Shown one piece after another: positions 25,841 to 34,783 of a stretch of DNA of 64,000 bases (its first letter is position 1; each line of letters begins with the position of its first letter). A program made the position numbers and the translations under genes. Source of the stretch: Aquirhabdus sp. (GTDB lineage Bacteria; Pseudomonadota; Gammaproteobacteria; Pseudomonadales; Moraxellaceae). The notes under the pieces were generated by a model, which saw only the letters and a list, made by a program, of their open reading frames with translations, was not told the DNA's origin and made no database searches. The stretch lies in assembly GCA_030149815.1 (NCBI GenBank), contig JASLHI010000015.1, positions 1-64,000 on the forward strand. The letters are read 5' to 3'.

Positions 25841-26329
25841 TTAGTTGTTACTTTCACGATGCCAAATTTGGCTACGACCTAAGAGTGAAAAACCGATATA
25901 GCCGCGGACATTGAGTGTACTGCCATCTGGAGAAAGGGTCATTTTTGCTTTGTACATATGACCGCTCAGAGGATCAAGGATTTTTCCGCCATCATATAAC
26001 CCATCTTGGGATGAGTCAGGCATGAGCCCCCATAGGATATTCATCCCTTCAATGGGTTTATGGGTAAATGGCTCTGGGCAATCGATACAGTATTTTTCTG
26101 GAGCATATCCTGCGTGTGAAAGCACCTTGATGACAGTGCCGCCATAAGTGCCATCGGTATATTTTTCTATTTTTATAAATGACTTGGCGAAACCAGTTTT
26201 ATCGTCGATAGTTTTCCATGTGCCTGTTACATCTGCGGCATGACTTAGGTTAAAGATCAGGCTTGAGATGATTAAAGTGAGACTTAGTGCACTGCGAGTT
26301 AATGATGTTTTGAATGTTATTTTTTTCAT
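25841..26329 (-). CDS. Secreted DUF2147-type protein
   Basis: A 162-residue exported protein with a signal peptide (about 1-31, ending SHAAD). The mature domain starts VTGTWKTIDDKTGFAKSFIKI and includes LDPLSGHMYKAKMTLSPDGSTLNVRGYIGFSLLGRSQIWHR, which is typical of DUF2147. It contains two cysteines in YCIDCPEP that could form a disulfide. The family is periplasmic and its biochemical function is not known to me. It is located downstream of lrgAB on the same strand, 109 bases apart. Confidence 0.88.
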   Translation of the reverse strand: MKKITFKTSLTRSALSLTLIISSLIFNLSHAADVTGTWKTIDDKTGFAKSFIKIEKYTDGTYGGTVIKVLSHAGYAPEKYCIDCPEPFTHKPIEGMNILWGLMPDSSQDGLYDGGKILDPLSGHMYKAKMTLSPDGSTLNVRGYIGFSLLGRSQIWHRESNN

Positions 26330-26437
26330 ATAAAAATCCTTTAATTTTTAAAGTTTTTATAGCATGACTAAAGGTATTGTTAATATATCAATCGAGTATT
26401 TCTGTGTAAATTTACAAAAAGCATTTATTTATAAGTT

Positions 26438-27148
26438 TTAAGAAAATACAGGAATCACCCACATTGCCGTGATGACGGCATTTACTGCCATACCGAATGC
26501 AGCATATTCGCCTGCAATTGCGCTGCGTTGCCAGGCTTGTGCTGTCCCAATCGCGTGAGCAGCTAAACCCATCGCAAAACCTGCGGCGCGTTCGTCATCA
26601 ATATTGCGCAAGATCAGTGGTGAAAGCACTGCTCCGATGAGTCCTGAGAAAATAACAATAAAACTGACTAAGGTCAGCGGCGCATGAGTGAATACAGCGA
26701 CATTCAGTGCAATCGGTGTGGTGACTGCGCGCGTGGCAAAAGCGAGAATTTCTGGTGTTGCCAAATGCAGGCCATAGGCGAGAGACATGGGCAACACACT
26801 GCCGAATATCGTCGCAAAAGCAAATAAACCGACGAGGCGCTTGATGGGAAGCTGATCAAATCTAATGGTCGCTAATGGAATCGCGAGTGCGACAGTCGCA
26901 TAACCGAGAATGTGATTAAATAACGGTGCAACAGTTTGTGCGTATGCAGTGTAATGCCAATCAAAAATCGCAAGCAGTGAAACTACAATGATAATTGCGG
27001 CAATAACGAGTGGAAAACGTGGAAAGCGAACGTTCAAAAACTTAGCTGCAACATAACCTATTAAGGTTAATAAAAAACCAGCGATGATCAGGATGTTTGC
27101 TGAGTAGTAATCAGCAATATGTTGAGTAAATAGATCGATCATAGCCAT
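26438..27148 (-). CDS. lrgB: LrgB-family membrane protein
   Basis: A 236-residue membrane protein with seven or eight hydrophobic segments. The motifs VLPMSLAYGLHLATPEIL, ATRAVTTPIALNVA and AAGFAMGLAAHAIGTAQAWQ are those of LrgB/CidB, partners of holin-like LrgA/CidA. In Gram-positive bacteria these affect autolysis and, more recently, pyruvate or glycolate-type transport. The role in this organism is unproven. Its start overlaps the lrgA end by ten bases, showing an lrgAB operon. Confidence 0.92.
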   Translation of the reverse strand: MAMIDLFTQHIADYYSANILIIAGFLLTLIGYVAAKFLNVRFPRFPLVIAAIIIVVSLLAIFDWHYTAYAQTVAPLFNHILGYATVALAIPLATIRFDQLPIKRLVGLFAFATIFGSVLPMSLAYGLHLATPEILAFATRAVTTPIALNVAVFTHAPLTLVSFIVIFSGLIGAVLSPLILRNIDDERAAGFAMGLAAHAIGTAQAWQRSAIAGEYAAFGMAVNAVITAMWVIPVFS

Positions 27149-27561
27149 TTCTTCACGATGTATGCGTACAGTCTGAGCGGGATGAGTGTGCTGACCACCA
27201 TGATGAATAGAATTTTGAACGCATCATTTCCGAGTCCCGCCAGCAGTGTGCCAATACCCGCACAAATTGGTAGAAATGCAAAAATACCTTCCTTCAGTAT
27301 TTTGGAATTTGCCGTGACAATTCGTGCAGGGATTGCACCTCTGGAAATGCGATAGGCAATCGCTAAACCGAACAATAAAAATAATCCTAAAAAATTACCC
27401 AAGTTTGCATAACCAATCTGTGTCATGAGCCATACTGATATTTCACGGATAAACACGATGATCAGAGTCACGACCAACAACATTTTCCAGTCAATTTTGG
27501 CTGGAGATGGCGTGCTGTTGGGTGCTTCTTTAGCGTGAGACTGTAATGGCTGAACTGACAT
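27139..27561 (-). CDS. lrgA: LrgA/CidA-family holin-like protein
   Basis: A 140-residue membrane protein. The N-terminal 25 residues are hydrophilic and are followed by about four hydrophobic helices (WKMLLVVTLIIVFIREISVWL, GLFLLFGLAIAYRI, FLPICAGIGTLLAGL, ILFIMVVSTLIPLRL). The size, hydrophobicity and translational overlap with lrgB identify it as LrgA/CidA. The sequence itself is divergent. It probably forms a membrane complex with LrgB. No LytTR regulator is encoded nearby. The CDS starts 30 bases downstream of hflX on the same strand. Confidence 0.85.
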   Translation of the reverse strand: MSVQPLQSHAKEAPNSTPSPAKIDWKMLLVVTLIIVFIREISVWLMTQIGYANLGNFLGLFLLFGLAIAYRISRGAIPARIVTANSKILKEGIFAFLPICAGIGTLLAGLGNDAFKILFIMVVSTLIPLRLYAYIVKKWL

Positions 27562-27591
27562 AAACTGAATTTTGATTAACCTAAATTTTGA

Positions 27592-29037
27592 TTAACTATG
27601 GTGAGTAGGTTGATTTGCGTCTTCGAGTTGCTGCATGAACGCATCTTCATCAAGATCAATCTCATCAGCCATTGCTTGAGCGCGAGCTTGAGCACGTTCT
27701 ACTTTAACTTGTTCGAAGTGTTCAAGCGTGCGTCTAAACATTTTGGCTTCTTCTTCTGGCAGAATCTCATCAGGATTAATCTGTGCCTCTGCGAGAATGC
27801 GAGCGAGGGTAGGCGTTGATAAGGTAATGATCAATTCAAATGCGCCATTATCCAAGATATTCTCATGTTGGATAACGCCTAAACGATAAAGCTGACTACG
27901 CAGGCGTCCAGCGCTAATCGGTAGCGTCAGATGGAATGACGATACTTTACCTACAGATAGACGTTGTTGTACGGCTTGTTTCAGTAAGTCGATTCCTGCA
28001 CCACTACGCGCTGAAACATAGACACGATCGGGAACATCTGGCTCACCTTCATGCAAAGAAGGTGCATCGCCACTCATATCAATTTTGTTATATACCCTCA
28101 GAATAGGCACTTCCGCACCAATTTCTTTGAGCACAGCTTCGACGGCGTCAATTTGATCGTCGCGATCTGGGCTACTTTGGTCAATCACGTGCAAAAGTAA
28201 GTCTGCTTCCAGTGTTTCTTCGAGCGTTGCCCGAAAAGACTCAACGAGTCCGTGCGGCAAATGGCGAACAAAACCAACAGTATCTGCTAAAACCAAAGGC
28301 CCCAAGCCTTGCCAATCTAAGCGACGTAGTGTTGGATCAAGTGTTGCAAAAAGCTGGTTAGCGACATAGACATCGCTTTCGGCGAGTCGATTGAACAGGG
28401 TGGATTTTCCCGCATTGGTATAACCCACTAATGACAGAGTGGGAATATCTGCTTTTTGGCGAGCTGCGCGACCTTGTTTGCGCGTTTGGCGAACTTTATT
28501 GAGACGTTCTTTTAATTGCCCAACACGAATTTGTAATAAACGACGGTCTGTTTCAAGCTGAGTTTCACCGGGACCGCGCAGTCCAATCCCGCCTTTTTGG
28601 CGCTCAAGATGAGTCCAGCCACGGACAAGACGTGAAGATAAGTGATCGAGTTGTGCAAGTTCGACTTGCAGCTTTCCTTCAAAGGTTCGTGCACGTTGTG
28701 CAAAAATATCTAGAATCAGACCTGTACGATCGACGACGCGACATTGAAATATTTTTTCTAAATTACGTTCTTGAGCGGGTGTTAGTGTATGGTCAAAGAT
28801 GACGATATCAATATCATTATGAATGACGGATTGATGAATTTCTTCGGCTTTTCCCTTACCAACAAAGAGTCTGGCATCGGGTTTTTGGCGTGATCCTGTG
28901 ATCATGTCAATAATTTCTGCACCAGCGGATTGGGCAAGCAAACGAAATTCTTCGAGATCTTGATGATCGATGTGATAGATATTCAGGTGAACCAAGAGTG
29001 CGCGCTCGCCACCACTCGGTCGGTCAAACAGTTCCAT
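27592..29037 (-). CDS. hflX: Ribosome-associated GTPase HflX
   Basis: A GTPase that splits stalled or stressed 70S ribosomes, 481 residues. The N-terminal HflX domain (AGAEIIDMITGSRQKPDA, FVGKGKAEEI) leads to a helical linker (RGPGETQLETDRRLL). The G domain from about residue 200 has G1 GYTNAGKSTLFN, G3 DTVGFVRHLPHGL and G4 NKID. The C-terminal tail (about 440-481) is acidic and longer than in E. coli, which has 426 residues. It is upstream of lrgA on the same strand. Confidence 0.96.
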   Translation of the reverse strand: MELFDRPSGGERALLVHLNIYHIDHQDLEEFRLLAQSAGAEIIDMITGSRQKPDARLFVGKGKAEEIHQSVIHNDIDIVIFDHTLTPAQERNLEKIFQCRVVDRTGLILDIFAQRARTFEGKLQVELAQLDHLSSRLVRGWTHLERQKGGIGLRGPGETQLETDRRLLQIRVGQLKERLNKVRQTRKQGRAARQKADIPTLSLVGYTNAGKSTLFNRLAESDVYVANQLFATLDPTLRRLDWQGLGPLVLADTVGFVRHLPHGLVESFRATLEETLEADLLLHVIDQSSPDRDDQIDAVEAVLKEIGAEVPILRVYNKIDMSGDAPSLHEGEPDVPDRVYVSARSGAGIDLLKQAVQQRLSVGKVSSFHLTLPISAGRLRSQLYRLGVIQHENILDNGAFELIITLSTPTLARILAEAQINPDEILPEEEAKMFRRTLEHFEQVKVERAQARAQAMADEIDLDEDAFMQQLEDANQPTHHS

Positions 29038-29248
29038 ACATATCCATGCTGACTGATAAAAAAGTCATAAAAAGTACAACAGATTAAACGATAAGATGCG
29101 GTACATTGTGATGAGGATGTTGACGCACTTAAACAGATTTGTAGTATACCATCCATGTATCGTTTAACCGTATATTGGCACACTGATTTTCATCATATTG
29201 CAAAGTCGTCGCTTTATATTTTGTCATTATTTTTAGAATATTGCCTCG

Positions 29249-30004
29249 ATGATCAAGACTTCAGTCAATTGCAGTACAGCCATTTTAAATTTTGAAGATA
29301 TGAGAAAAACTAGAAAATTAATCCCGCTTTCTGTTCGATTAGCTGAAAGTATTGATGAGGTGAGACTCGCGCAGCGATTGCGTGCTGAAGCGTTTGGTCC
29401 TGCATTTGGGATGAAGTTTGAGAATGGTTTGGATGAAGATCGTTTTGATGTGTATTGCTCGCACCTCCTTGTTTTTGAAGGGTCTCGACTTGTTGCAACA
29501 ACACGGATGCTAGATCGTGAGCGAGCTTGTTTGGCGGGTGGTTTTTATAGTGAAGAGGAATTTGACCTCAAGGATGCGTTAGAGGCAACACAAGGTAATG
29601 TTCTTGAGATTGGTCGTACTTGTGTTGCGCCTGATTATTCTTCGATGCGTGCGATACAAACTTTATGGCAAGGCGTAGCGGAAGTTGCTGCAAACTGGAA
29701 TACTGAAACTTTGATTGGCTGTGCATCGCTTCCCTTAGGCGATGGCGACTGTCAAGGTTGGTTGAATGCGTTACCTGATAAGCATCGACTTGATTTTCCT
29801 ATTCGAGCACGTCGGGCTTTGCCACAACCGATTACCAACAAAAGTCCTGAGCTACCAGCATTATTGAAAACGTATTTACGGATGAATGCGCGATTGGGTG
29901 CACAAGCTTGTTTTGATCCTGTTTTTCATTGTGCCGATGTGTTGATTTGGTTGTCTCTTGCCGAAATGACGGCTAAATATCGTGAGCGACTGACGGCTGC
30001 GTAA
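29249..30004 (+). CDS. olsB: L-ornithine N(alpha)-acyltransferase (OlsB-type, GNAT fold)
   Basis: Likely first step of ornithine-lipid synthesis: transfer of a 3-hydroxyacyl group from acyl carrier protein to ornithine. The 251-residue protein has the OlsB/acetyltransferase-like pattern of AQRLRAEAFGPAFG, FDVYCSHLLVFEGSRLVATTRML, YSEEEFDL and VLEIGRTCVAPDYS, followed by AIQTLWQGVAEV and ETLIGCASLP. The next gene on the same strand is an OlsA-type acyltransferase, which supports the call. The ATG at 29300 (MRKTRKLIPLSVRL, preceded by TGAAG) is an alternative start that would remove 17 residues. Confidence 0.82.
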   Translation: MIKTSVNCSTAILNFEDMRKTRKLIPLSVRLAESIDEVRLAQRLRAEAFGPAFGMKFENGLDEDRFDVYCSHLLVFEGSRLVATTRMLDRERACLAGGFYSEEEFDLKDALEATQGNVLEIGRTCVAPDYSSMRAIQTLWQGVAEVAANWNTETLIGCASLPLGDGDCQGWLNALPDKHRLDFPIRARRALPQPITNKSPELPALLKTYLRMNARLGAQACFDPVFHCADVLIWLSLAEMTAKYRERLTAA

Positions 30005-30204
30005 TTGACTGTTCATCATCGTGCAAATGTGTGCAGTTGATACAAATGGGTTTAGTGCACGAGCATCTAGTGTGATTCCTTTTGCAAGTTCCGATCAGAT
30101 CGGCTAATGTTTTGTGATTGGTATTTCGTTATAGTCCTATCTTTTCTTTATTGGCGTTAGGTTGAATCGACCTTCGTTGGTTATGTGTTTTTTTGAGAGT
30201 ATTT

Positions 30205-31017
30205 ATGTCGAAGCCTCCTGCTCATCCTTTTTCTCCATCATCATTATCTACACAGACCCTCCGCCAGATTCGTAGGATATTCCGTTCAAGTGGTCTTGCT
30301 TGGGCCGTTGGTCAAGGATTCTATGCTGCGGGTGTGAGTGGGGCACTCACAAAGCCAAATCAACCGCATCATCCCCGTGTGATTAAAGACGTTTGCCAAC
30401 GATTATGTCGTGCATTGGCAATCGAAGTGAAAGTACATGGTGAAATGTCGAATGAACATGCACTCTGGGTCAGTAACCATGTGTCGTGGACAGATATTCC
30501 TGTCATTGGTTCTGCTGCGCCAGTATTCTTTTTATCGAAGGCAGAAGTCGCGAGCTGGCCTGTGATCGGGCGTTTGGCAAAAGCAGGCGGTACATTATTT
30601 ATTAAACGTGGATCAGGCGATGCGAATGCCGTGACTGTGCAAATTGCTGGTTTTTTGCGTCAGAAGTTACCTGTGTTGTTTTTCCCTGAAGGAACGACAA
30701 CCGATGGACGAGAGATTCGCCGTTTGCATGGCAAATTGTTAGCGGCCGCAGTTGAGACTGGCACGCCAATTCATCCTTTAATCTTGTGCTATCAGGGACC
30801 TGATGGTCGTTTAGATAGTGTGATGCCGTATATTGGTGATATGACTTTTGGTACCCATTTGCAAGATGTGTTAGGACGTAGCAAGGTTCGGGCGCATATC
30901 ATGCCGCTTCCTGCAATTTATATAGATGGTCATGATGTACATACGCTGACAGATGAGCTTCTGCGTAAAATGCGTGAAGGGTTGGCGACATTACAAGCAC
31001 AGGTATTGGTGCCATAA
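30205..31017 (+). CDS. olsA: Lyso-ornithine lipid O-acyltransferase (OlsA/PlsC family)
   Basis: Acyltransferase of the 1-acylglycerol-3-phosphate acyltransferase family, 270 residues. The catalytic NHVSWTDIPV (HX4D) is followed by the LSKAEVASWPVIG segment, LFIKRG and the substrate-binding FFPEGTTTDG. One N-terminal hydrophobic segment can anchor it to the inner membrane. The ATG at 30205 is preceded by GAGAG at good spacing and is preferred over the TTG at 30193. Its position after olsB suggests O-acylation of lyso-ornithine lipid. Alternatively it may act as an ordinary PlsC. Confidence 0.83.
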   Translation: MSKPPAHPFSPSSLSTQTLRQIRRIFRSSGLAWAVGQGFYAAGVSGALTKPNQPHHPRVIKDVCQRLCRALAIEVKVHGEMSNEHALWVSNHVSWTDIPVIGSAAPVFFLSKAEVASWPVIGRLAKAGGTLFIKRGSGDANAVTVQIAGFLRQKLPVLFFPEGTTTDGREIRRLHGKLLAAAVETGTPIHPLILCYQGPDGRLDSVMPYIGDMTFGTHLQDVLGRSKVRAHIMPLPAIYIDGHDVHTLTDELLRKMREGLATLQAQVLVP

Positions 31018-31067
31018 GTTTTTGAGTTGGTTATATTGATCATCATAAACATGCTATTTTTTGATTT

Positions 31068-31103
31068 ATGTTGATGATAAGAAATAATTCTTATCATCAA
31101 CAT
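31068..31103. terminator. Perfect 16-base inverted repeat, likely bidirectional terminator
   Basis: Arms 31068-31083 (ATGTTGATGATAAGAA) and 31088-31103 are exact reverse complements with a four-base loop. It lies between the convergent olsA and hydrolase genes, so a shared terminator is the simplest reading. It is A+T-rich and lacks a strong T-run. Confidence 0.55.
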
Positions 31104-31109
31104 GTTCGC

Positions 31110-31829
31110 TTATCTTATATTTTCTTTAAACCATTTCGATAAAATTTCTAGCAGTTGAACAGGTTTTTCGAGTGGAGTCATGTGCCCACTATACTCGATG
31201 ACCGCGATTTGCGATTGAGGAATTCGATCAGCCATTTGCTGTGATTCGTTGACGCTACGCATTTGATCGTTTCGACTGGTGATAATCAGCGTCGGGCATT
31301 TTACTTTTTCTAAATCTTCATAACCGTCATTGCGCATCGCAGATAACTGGCGGATAAAGACGTCTTTGCCATTATCAATAGCCATCGTTTGTAGCCGATC
31401 TAATAATGCCTGATCATTTGTGCGATCTGGATCGACAGCTAATGCGAGCGCGCGTTTGGTTAAGCCTTTAAAAGGGTATTGTTTGGCAAGTTCAATTTGG
31501 GCTTGGGTTTGCGCTATTTCGAGCGCACTTTGTTGATGTGCTGATGTGTTCATAAAGATAATCGCGATGATACGCTCTGGTGCAAATTTATAAACCCATT
31601 GTGCGACATAACCACCCATTGAGAATCCAATCAGGACAAAGCGTGGTGGTGCATTCAGTAAGACTCGTCTAGCCATCGCTTCTAGCGAATCATCTTGTGT
31701 TAAATCCCCAAAAGATAATTGTCCTAAGTCCTCAAGCCCAGAGCGAACGTCATCCCAAAGTCTTGCGTCAAGCATAAAGCCAGGCAGAAGGAGAATGTCA
31801 GGTTTATTCCCCTGAGTTGGATCAATCAT
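31110..31829 (-). CDS. Alpha/beta hydrolase
   Basis: A 239-residue cytoplasmic alpha/beta hydrolase. The oxyanion region is LLPGFMLDARLWDD, the nucleophile elbow is GFSMGG (Ser in the centre), an acid residue lies near ITSRNDQMR, and the catalytic His is in YSGHMTPLEKP. Substrate specificity cannot be read from the sequence. The pattern is like esterases and carboxylesterase-type hydrolases of this fold. It is encoded on the minus strand, convergent with olsA and downstream of comM. Confidence 0.85.
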   Translation of the reverse strand: MIDPTQGNKPDILLLPGFMLDARLWDDVRSGLEDLGQLSFGDLTQDDSLEAMARRVLLNAPPRFVLIGFSMGGYVAQWVYKFAPERIIAIIFMNTSAHQQSALEIAQTQAQIELAKQYPFKGLTKRALALAVDPDRTNDQALLDRLQTMAIDNGKDVFIRQLSAMRNDGYEDLEKVKCPTLIITSRNDQMRSVNESQQMADRIPQSQIAVIEYSGHMTPLEKPVQLLEILSKWFKENIR

Positions 31830-31906
31830 ATCAAGTTCCCTTTGGATTCAGCGGTTGTGTAACAGTATTGTCTTAGTTTCATTATATCTTGAATATTTAT
31901 CGTGGA

Positions 31907-33397
31907 TTAAGTCTGCGCAAAACCGCGATAGCCTAATGCTTCGGTTAAATGGGGTGAAAGGACATCATCGCTACCAGATAAATCTGCAATTGTGCGTGCC
32001 ACGCGCAAGACACGATGGTAGGCGCGTGCAGATAAGGCAAGACGTGCTTGCGCAAGCTGCATGATTTTTTGCTCGGCTGGTGCGAGAACAACGAACTGAT
32101 CTAACTGAGTAGGCGTAAGCGATTGGTTCGTGCCGTGCTGGCGAGTCAATTGACGTTGCCGTGCTGACAATACTCGCTCTCGAACAATGGCTGACGCCTC
32201 ACCAGACTGTGCTTGCTGCAAGTCGCTGGCAGGCAATGCGGGAACTTCAATATGTAGGTCTATCCGATCTAACAAAGGCCCCGACAATTTAGAACGATAA
32301 CGCGCAATTGCATCTGTTGAGCATTTACATCGTGCGCTGCTATCGCTGGCGTAACCACAAGGACAAGGATTCATGGCGGCAATCAATTGGAACTTCGCAG
32401 GAAATTTGACTTGGCGTGCTGCGCGTGAAATGACTACTTCACTGGATTCCAAAGGCTGACGTAAGACTTCTAAAACTTTTCTGTCAAATTCAGGCAGTTC
32501 GTCTAAAAATAAAACGCCGTGATGCGCCAGTGTAATTTCCCCAGGTTTAGGTTGAGAACCTCCACCAACCAGTGCCGCCGCAGAAGCAGTGTGATGAACT
32601 GATCTGAATGGGCGTACTCCAAACGGTTGTTCAGAGTTTGCGATGGAGTAAATGCTTGCGACTTCTAAACTTTCTTCATCGGTTAATGGTGGCAAAATAC
32701 TGGGTAATCGTGAAGCGAGTAAAGTTTTTCCCGTCCCCGGAGGACCTGAGAACAAAATAGAGTGTCCTCCTGCGGCTGCGATTTCTAGCGCACGTCTTGC
32801 ACGATGTTGACCTTTAATATCGGCCATGTCTAAGAGTGGCGTATTAGATTTCAGTGCTTGGGGTACTGGTGTGTTAGCAAGTTGAGTTTCACCTTCTAAA
32901 TGCGCACATAAGTCCGCAAGATTTGCTGCGCCCCAAACTTGGAGTCCTTCAATACGAGCTGCTTCTTCGGCATTTGCAGCGGGAACAAATAATTCATGCT
33001 GAGCGAGATGTGTTGCTCGTGCGACGGCAAGTACACCTTGTACTGTGCGTAGATCACCATTTAAGGCAAGTTCGCCAATAAACTCCCGATTTTCTAGGCA
33101 TTCAGGGGAAATTTGACCTGTTGCAGCTAATACTCCGAGTGCAATAGGTAAATCCAATCGGCTGCCATCCTTAGGCAGATCAGCAGGGGCGAGGTTAATG
33201 GTCATGCGGCGCTGAGGAAACTGAAATCCAGAATTTAAAATTGCTGAACGAACCCGATCTTTACTTTCGCGGACTGCTGCTTCGGGTAAACCGACGATGG
33301 TGAGGGCTGGTAATCCTTGACTTAAATGAGCTTCAACTTGTACAGCAGGAGCGTTGAGCCCCATCACTGCACGTGTCCAGACTTGGGCAAATGACAT
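31907..33397 (-). CDS. comM: YifB/ComM-family Mg-chelatase-like AAA+ ATPase
   Basis: A 496-residue AAA+ protein. ComM is a hexameric branch-migration helicase that helps integrate DNA during natural transformation. The N-terminal domain (FAQVWTRAVMGLNAPAVQVEAHL) is Lon-protease-like. Walker A is FSGPPGTGKTLLASRLP. Walker B is LFLDELPEFDRKVLEVLRQPLE, with a zinc-type CPCGYASDSSARCKC after it. The C-terminal domain holds the YHRVLRVARTIADL motif. The length is as in other YifB proteins. Its location next to ubiK and glnK-amtB is common in Moraxellaceae. Confidence 0.95.
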   Translation of the reverse strand: MSFAQVWTRAVMGLNAPAVQVEAHLSQGLPALTIVGLPEAAVRESKDRVRSAILNSGFQFPQRRMTINLAPADLPKDGSRLDLPIALGVLAATGQISPECLENREFIGELALNGDLRTVQGVLAVARATHLAQHELFVPAANAEEAARIEGLQVWGAANLADLCAHLEGETQLANTPVPQALKSNTPLLDMADIKGQHRARRALEIAAAGGHSILFSGPPGTGKTLLASRLPSILPPLTDEESLEVASIYSIANSEQPFGVRPFRSVHHTASAAALVGGGSQPKPGEITLAHHGVLFLDELPEFDRKVLEVLRQPLESSEVVISRAARQVKFPAKFQLIAAMNPCPCGYASDSSARCKCSTDAIARYRSKLSGPLLDRIDLHIEVPALPASDLQQAQSGEASAIVRERVLSARQRQLTRQHGTNQSLTPTQLDQFVVLAPAEQKIMQLAQARLALSARAYHRVLRVARTIADLSGSDDVLSPHLTEALGYRGFAQT

Positions 33398-33512
33398 GTA
33401 TTAACCTGATTATTATGTAAATTGAAAAAATGAATTAGTTTTTTAATGAAAATCATTATTTTAGGGGTGTTGATGTGTTTTTAATCGTATTGGATTCGCC
33501 TGATTATAAATA

Positions 33513-33533
33513 GGACAGGTTTAGAGCCTGTCC
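33513..33533. repeat. Short hairpin between comM and ubiK
   Basis: GGACAGG (33513-33519) and CCTGTCC (33527-33533) are separated by seven bases. The surrounding sequence resembles the other hairpins near protein-coding ends in this window. It may terminate ubiK transcription on the minus strand. Confidence 0.5.
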
Positions 33534-33585
33534 TTACGGTTAATGGGAATGATGAATGATGTTAAATCTACCTAAGCTTTTCAAT

Positions 33586-33819
33586 TTAGCCTTCTTTTCG
33601 TTCAAGGATTACTTTTTCTAGAGCGCTGACTTGTTGTTCTAATGCTTTAATTGCTTGTCTGGCCTCTGCCAGTTGTTTTTCTTGGCGGTTCAGTGTGTCA
33701 CGACTCACAATATCCATACGATCTAAGGTGTCGCTGAACCACGCGCGCATATTTTTTTCGAAATCTGCTTTCGGTGCTTTGAGCTGTTCTGATACAGCTT
33801 GGAAAAATTGCTCTAACAT
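33586..33819 (-). CDS. ubiK: Ubiquinone biosynthesis accessory factor UbiK
   Basis: A 77-residue coiled-coil protein of the YqiC/UbiK (BMFP) family that supports the Ubi complex under aerobic conditions. The N-terminus MLEQFFQAVSEQLKAP and the following helical repeats (RQEKQLAEARQAIKALEQQV) match the family. The start at 33819 is chosen because upstream in-frame codons encode unconserved sequence. It is upstream of comM on the minus strand. Confidence 0.92.
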   Translation of the reverse strand: MLEQFFQAVSEQLKAPKADFEKNMRAWFSDTLDRMDIVSRDTLNRQEKQLAEARQAIKALEQQVSALEKVILERKEG

Positions 33820-34325
33820 AGTGCTACTTCGCTCTTTAATGGTGCAATTGATAATCAGTGACCCTGTTTTGAACATTGTTCTATAAAGTAAGTAAAAACA
33901 ATATGATGTAATTGTTTCTGGTGGCGCATTTGCGCTATGCATCAAGTTCAATGACTCATTTATAACATGAGGTGTATCATTTTAGGTGTTAAAAAATGAT
34001 GCTTTGTAACGCTGATCTTTTTTAAGAGCTACAAATTGCACATTTTTAGCGCGCTTAAATATTGTCGCCTTTATGTTATAGCAATGTGCAGAGTGTTGTT
34101 CGTGTGATAATTTTAGTCTAGTTTCAGCGAAGAGATCACGTGCTGTAGAGATTTATTTATAAATTTTTCTATGAATCATCACTATAGCTAATATTTTTAC
34201 GTTAATCTTCGTGTGCGGTATCAGTCTGGTACGGTTTTTGAATAGCAAAGTGTGTAGGTGTTTTTTCATCATCAAAAGTAAGCGTTCTTTATACATTGCG
34301 TATTAAGTACAAAGGAGTTTTTACA
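33820..34325. other. Non-coding region ahead of glnK-amtB
   Basis: About 500 bases with no credible gene on either strand. It holds the promoter of ubiK on the minus strand and of glnK on the plus strand. The sigma-54-like element at 34227-34242 is described separately. TTGCAC (about 34036) and TGTGCA (about 34084) are loose matches to halves of an NtrC site. No riboswitch or RNA gene was recognised. Confidence 0.5.
34227..34242 (+). promoter_or_regulatory. Candidate sigma-54 promoter of glnK-amtB
   Basis: TGGTACGGTTTTTGAA fits TGGCACG-N4-TTGC with GG-N10-GA, one change in the -24 box and A for C in the -12 box. It lies about 84 bases before the glnK ATG. glnK-amtB is RpoN/NtrC-controlled in many proteobacteria. 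Confidence 0.45.
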
Positions 34326-34664
34326 ATGAAATTAGTGACTGCTGTCGTTAAGCCATTCAAGTTGGATGATGTGCGTGAAGCGTTGTCCGATATTGGTGTT
34401 CAAGGGATTACTGTGACGGAAGTCAAGGGCTTCGGTCGTCAGAAAGGGCATACAGAATTATATCGTGGTGCTGAATACGTTGTTGATTTCCTACCAAAGG
34501 TAAAAATCGACATCGCGATTCGTGATGAGATGGTAGAACAAGCTGTTGAAGCGATTACCCGCGTTGCGAGTACAGGCAAGATCGGTGATGGCAAGATTTT
34601 TGTAAGTAATCTTGAACAGGTCATCCGTATCCGTACTGGTGAAACTGGACCAGAAGCGGTTTAA
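34326..34664 (+). CDS. glnK: PII nitrogen-regulatory protein GlnK
   Basis: A 112-residue trimeric PII signal protein that blocks AmtB when nitrogen is sufficient. The start MKLVTAVVKPFKLDDVREAL is preceded by AAAGGAG at good spacing, so the ATG at 34326 is chosen over upstream in-frame codons. The T-loop ELYRGAEYVVDFLPK has Tyr51, the uridylylation site. VKGFGRQKGH and TGKIGDGKIFV form the nucleotide/2-oxoglutarate site. The neighbouring amtB confirms GlnK over GlnB. Confidence 0.97.
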   Translation: MKLVTAVVKPFKLDDVREALSDIGVQGITVTEVKGFGRQKGHTELYRGAEYVVDFLPKVKIDIAIRDEMVEQAVEAITRVASTGKIGDGKIFVSNLEQVIRIRTGETGPEAV

Positions 34665-34783
34665 AGATATACCAGAACACTCGTTCAGACTGCGAGTCAG
34701 TTCAAGGGAAGTAAAAGCTGTAACTACCACTTGCTGTGAAAAAATTGATACCTTTTCATTGATATTGCACAGAGGACTACCTC

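Noticed and set aside
29038..29248. PhoB box controlling olsB
   Set aside because: Only one TGTCAT-like unit is seen. The required direct repeat at 11-base spacing is missing.
31068..31103. Fur box
   Set aside because: The palindrome resembles an A+T-rich Fur site in part, but it sits between the ends of convergent genes, where no promoter is expected.
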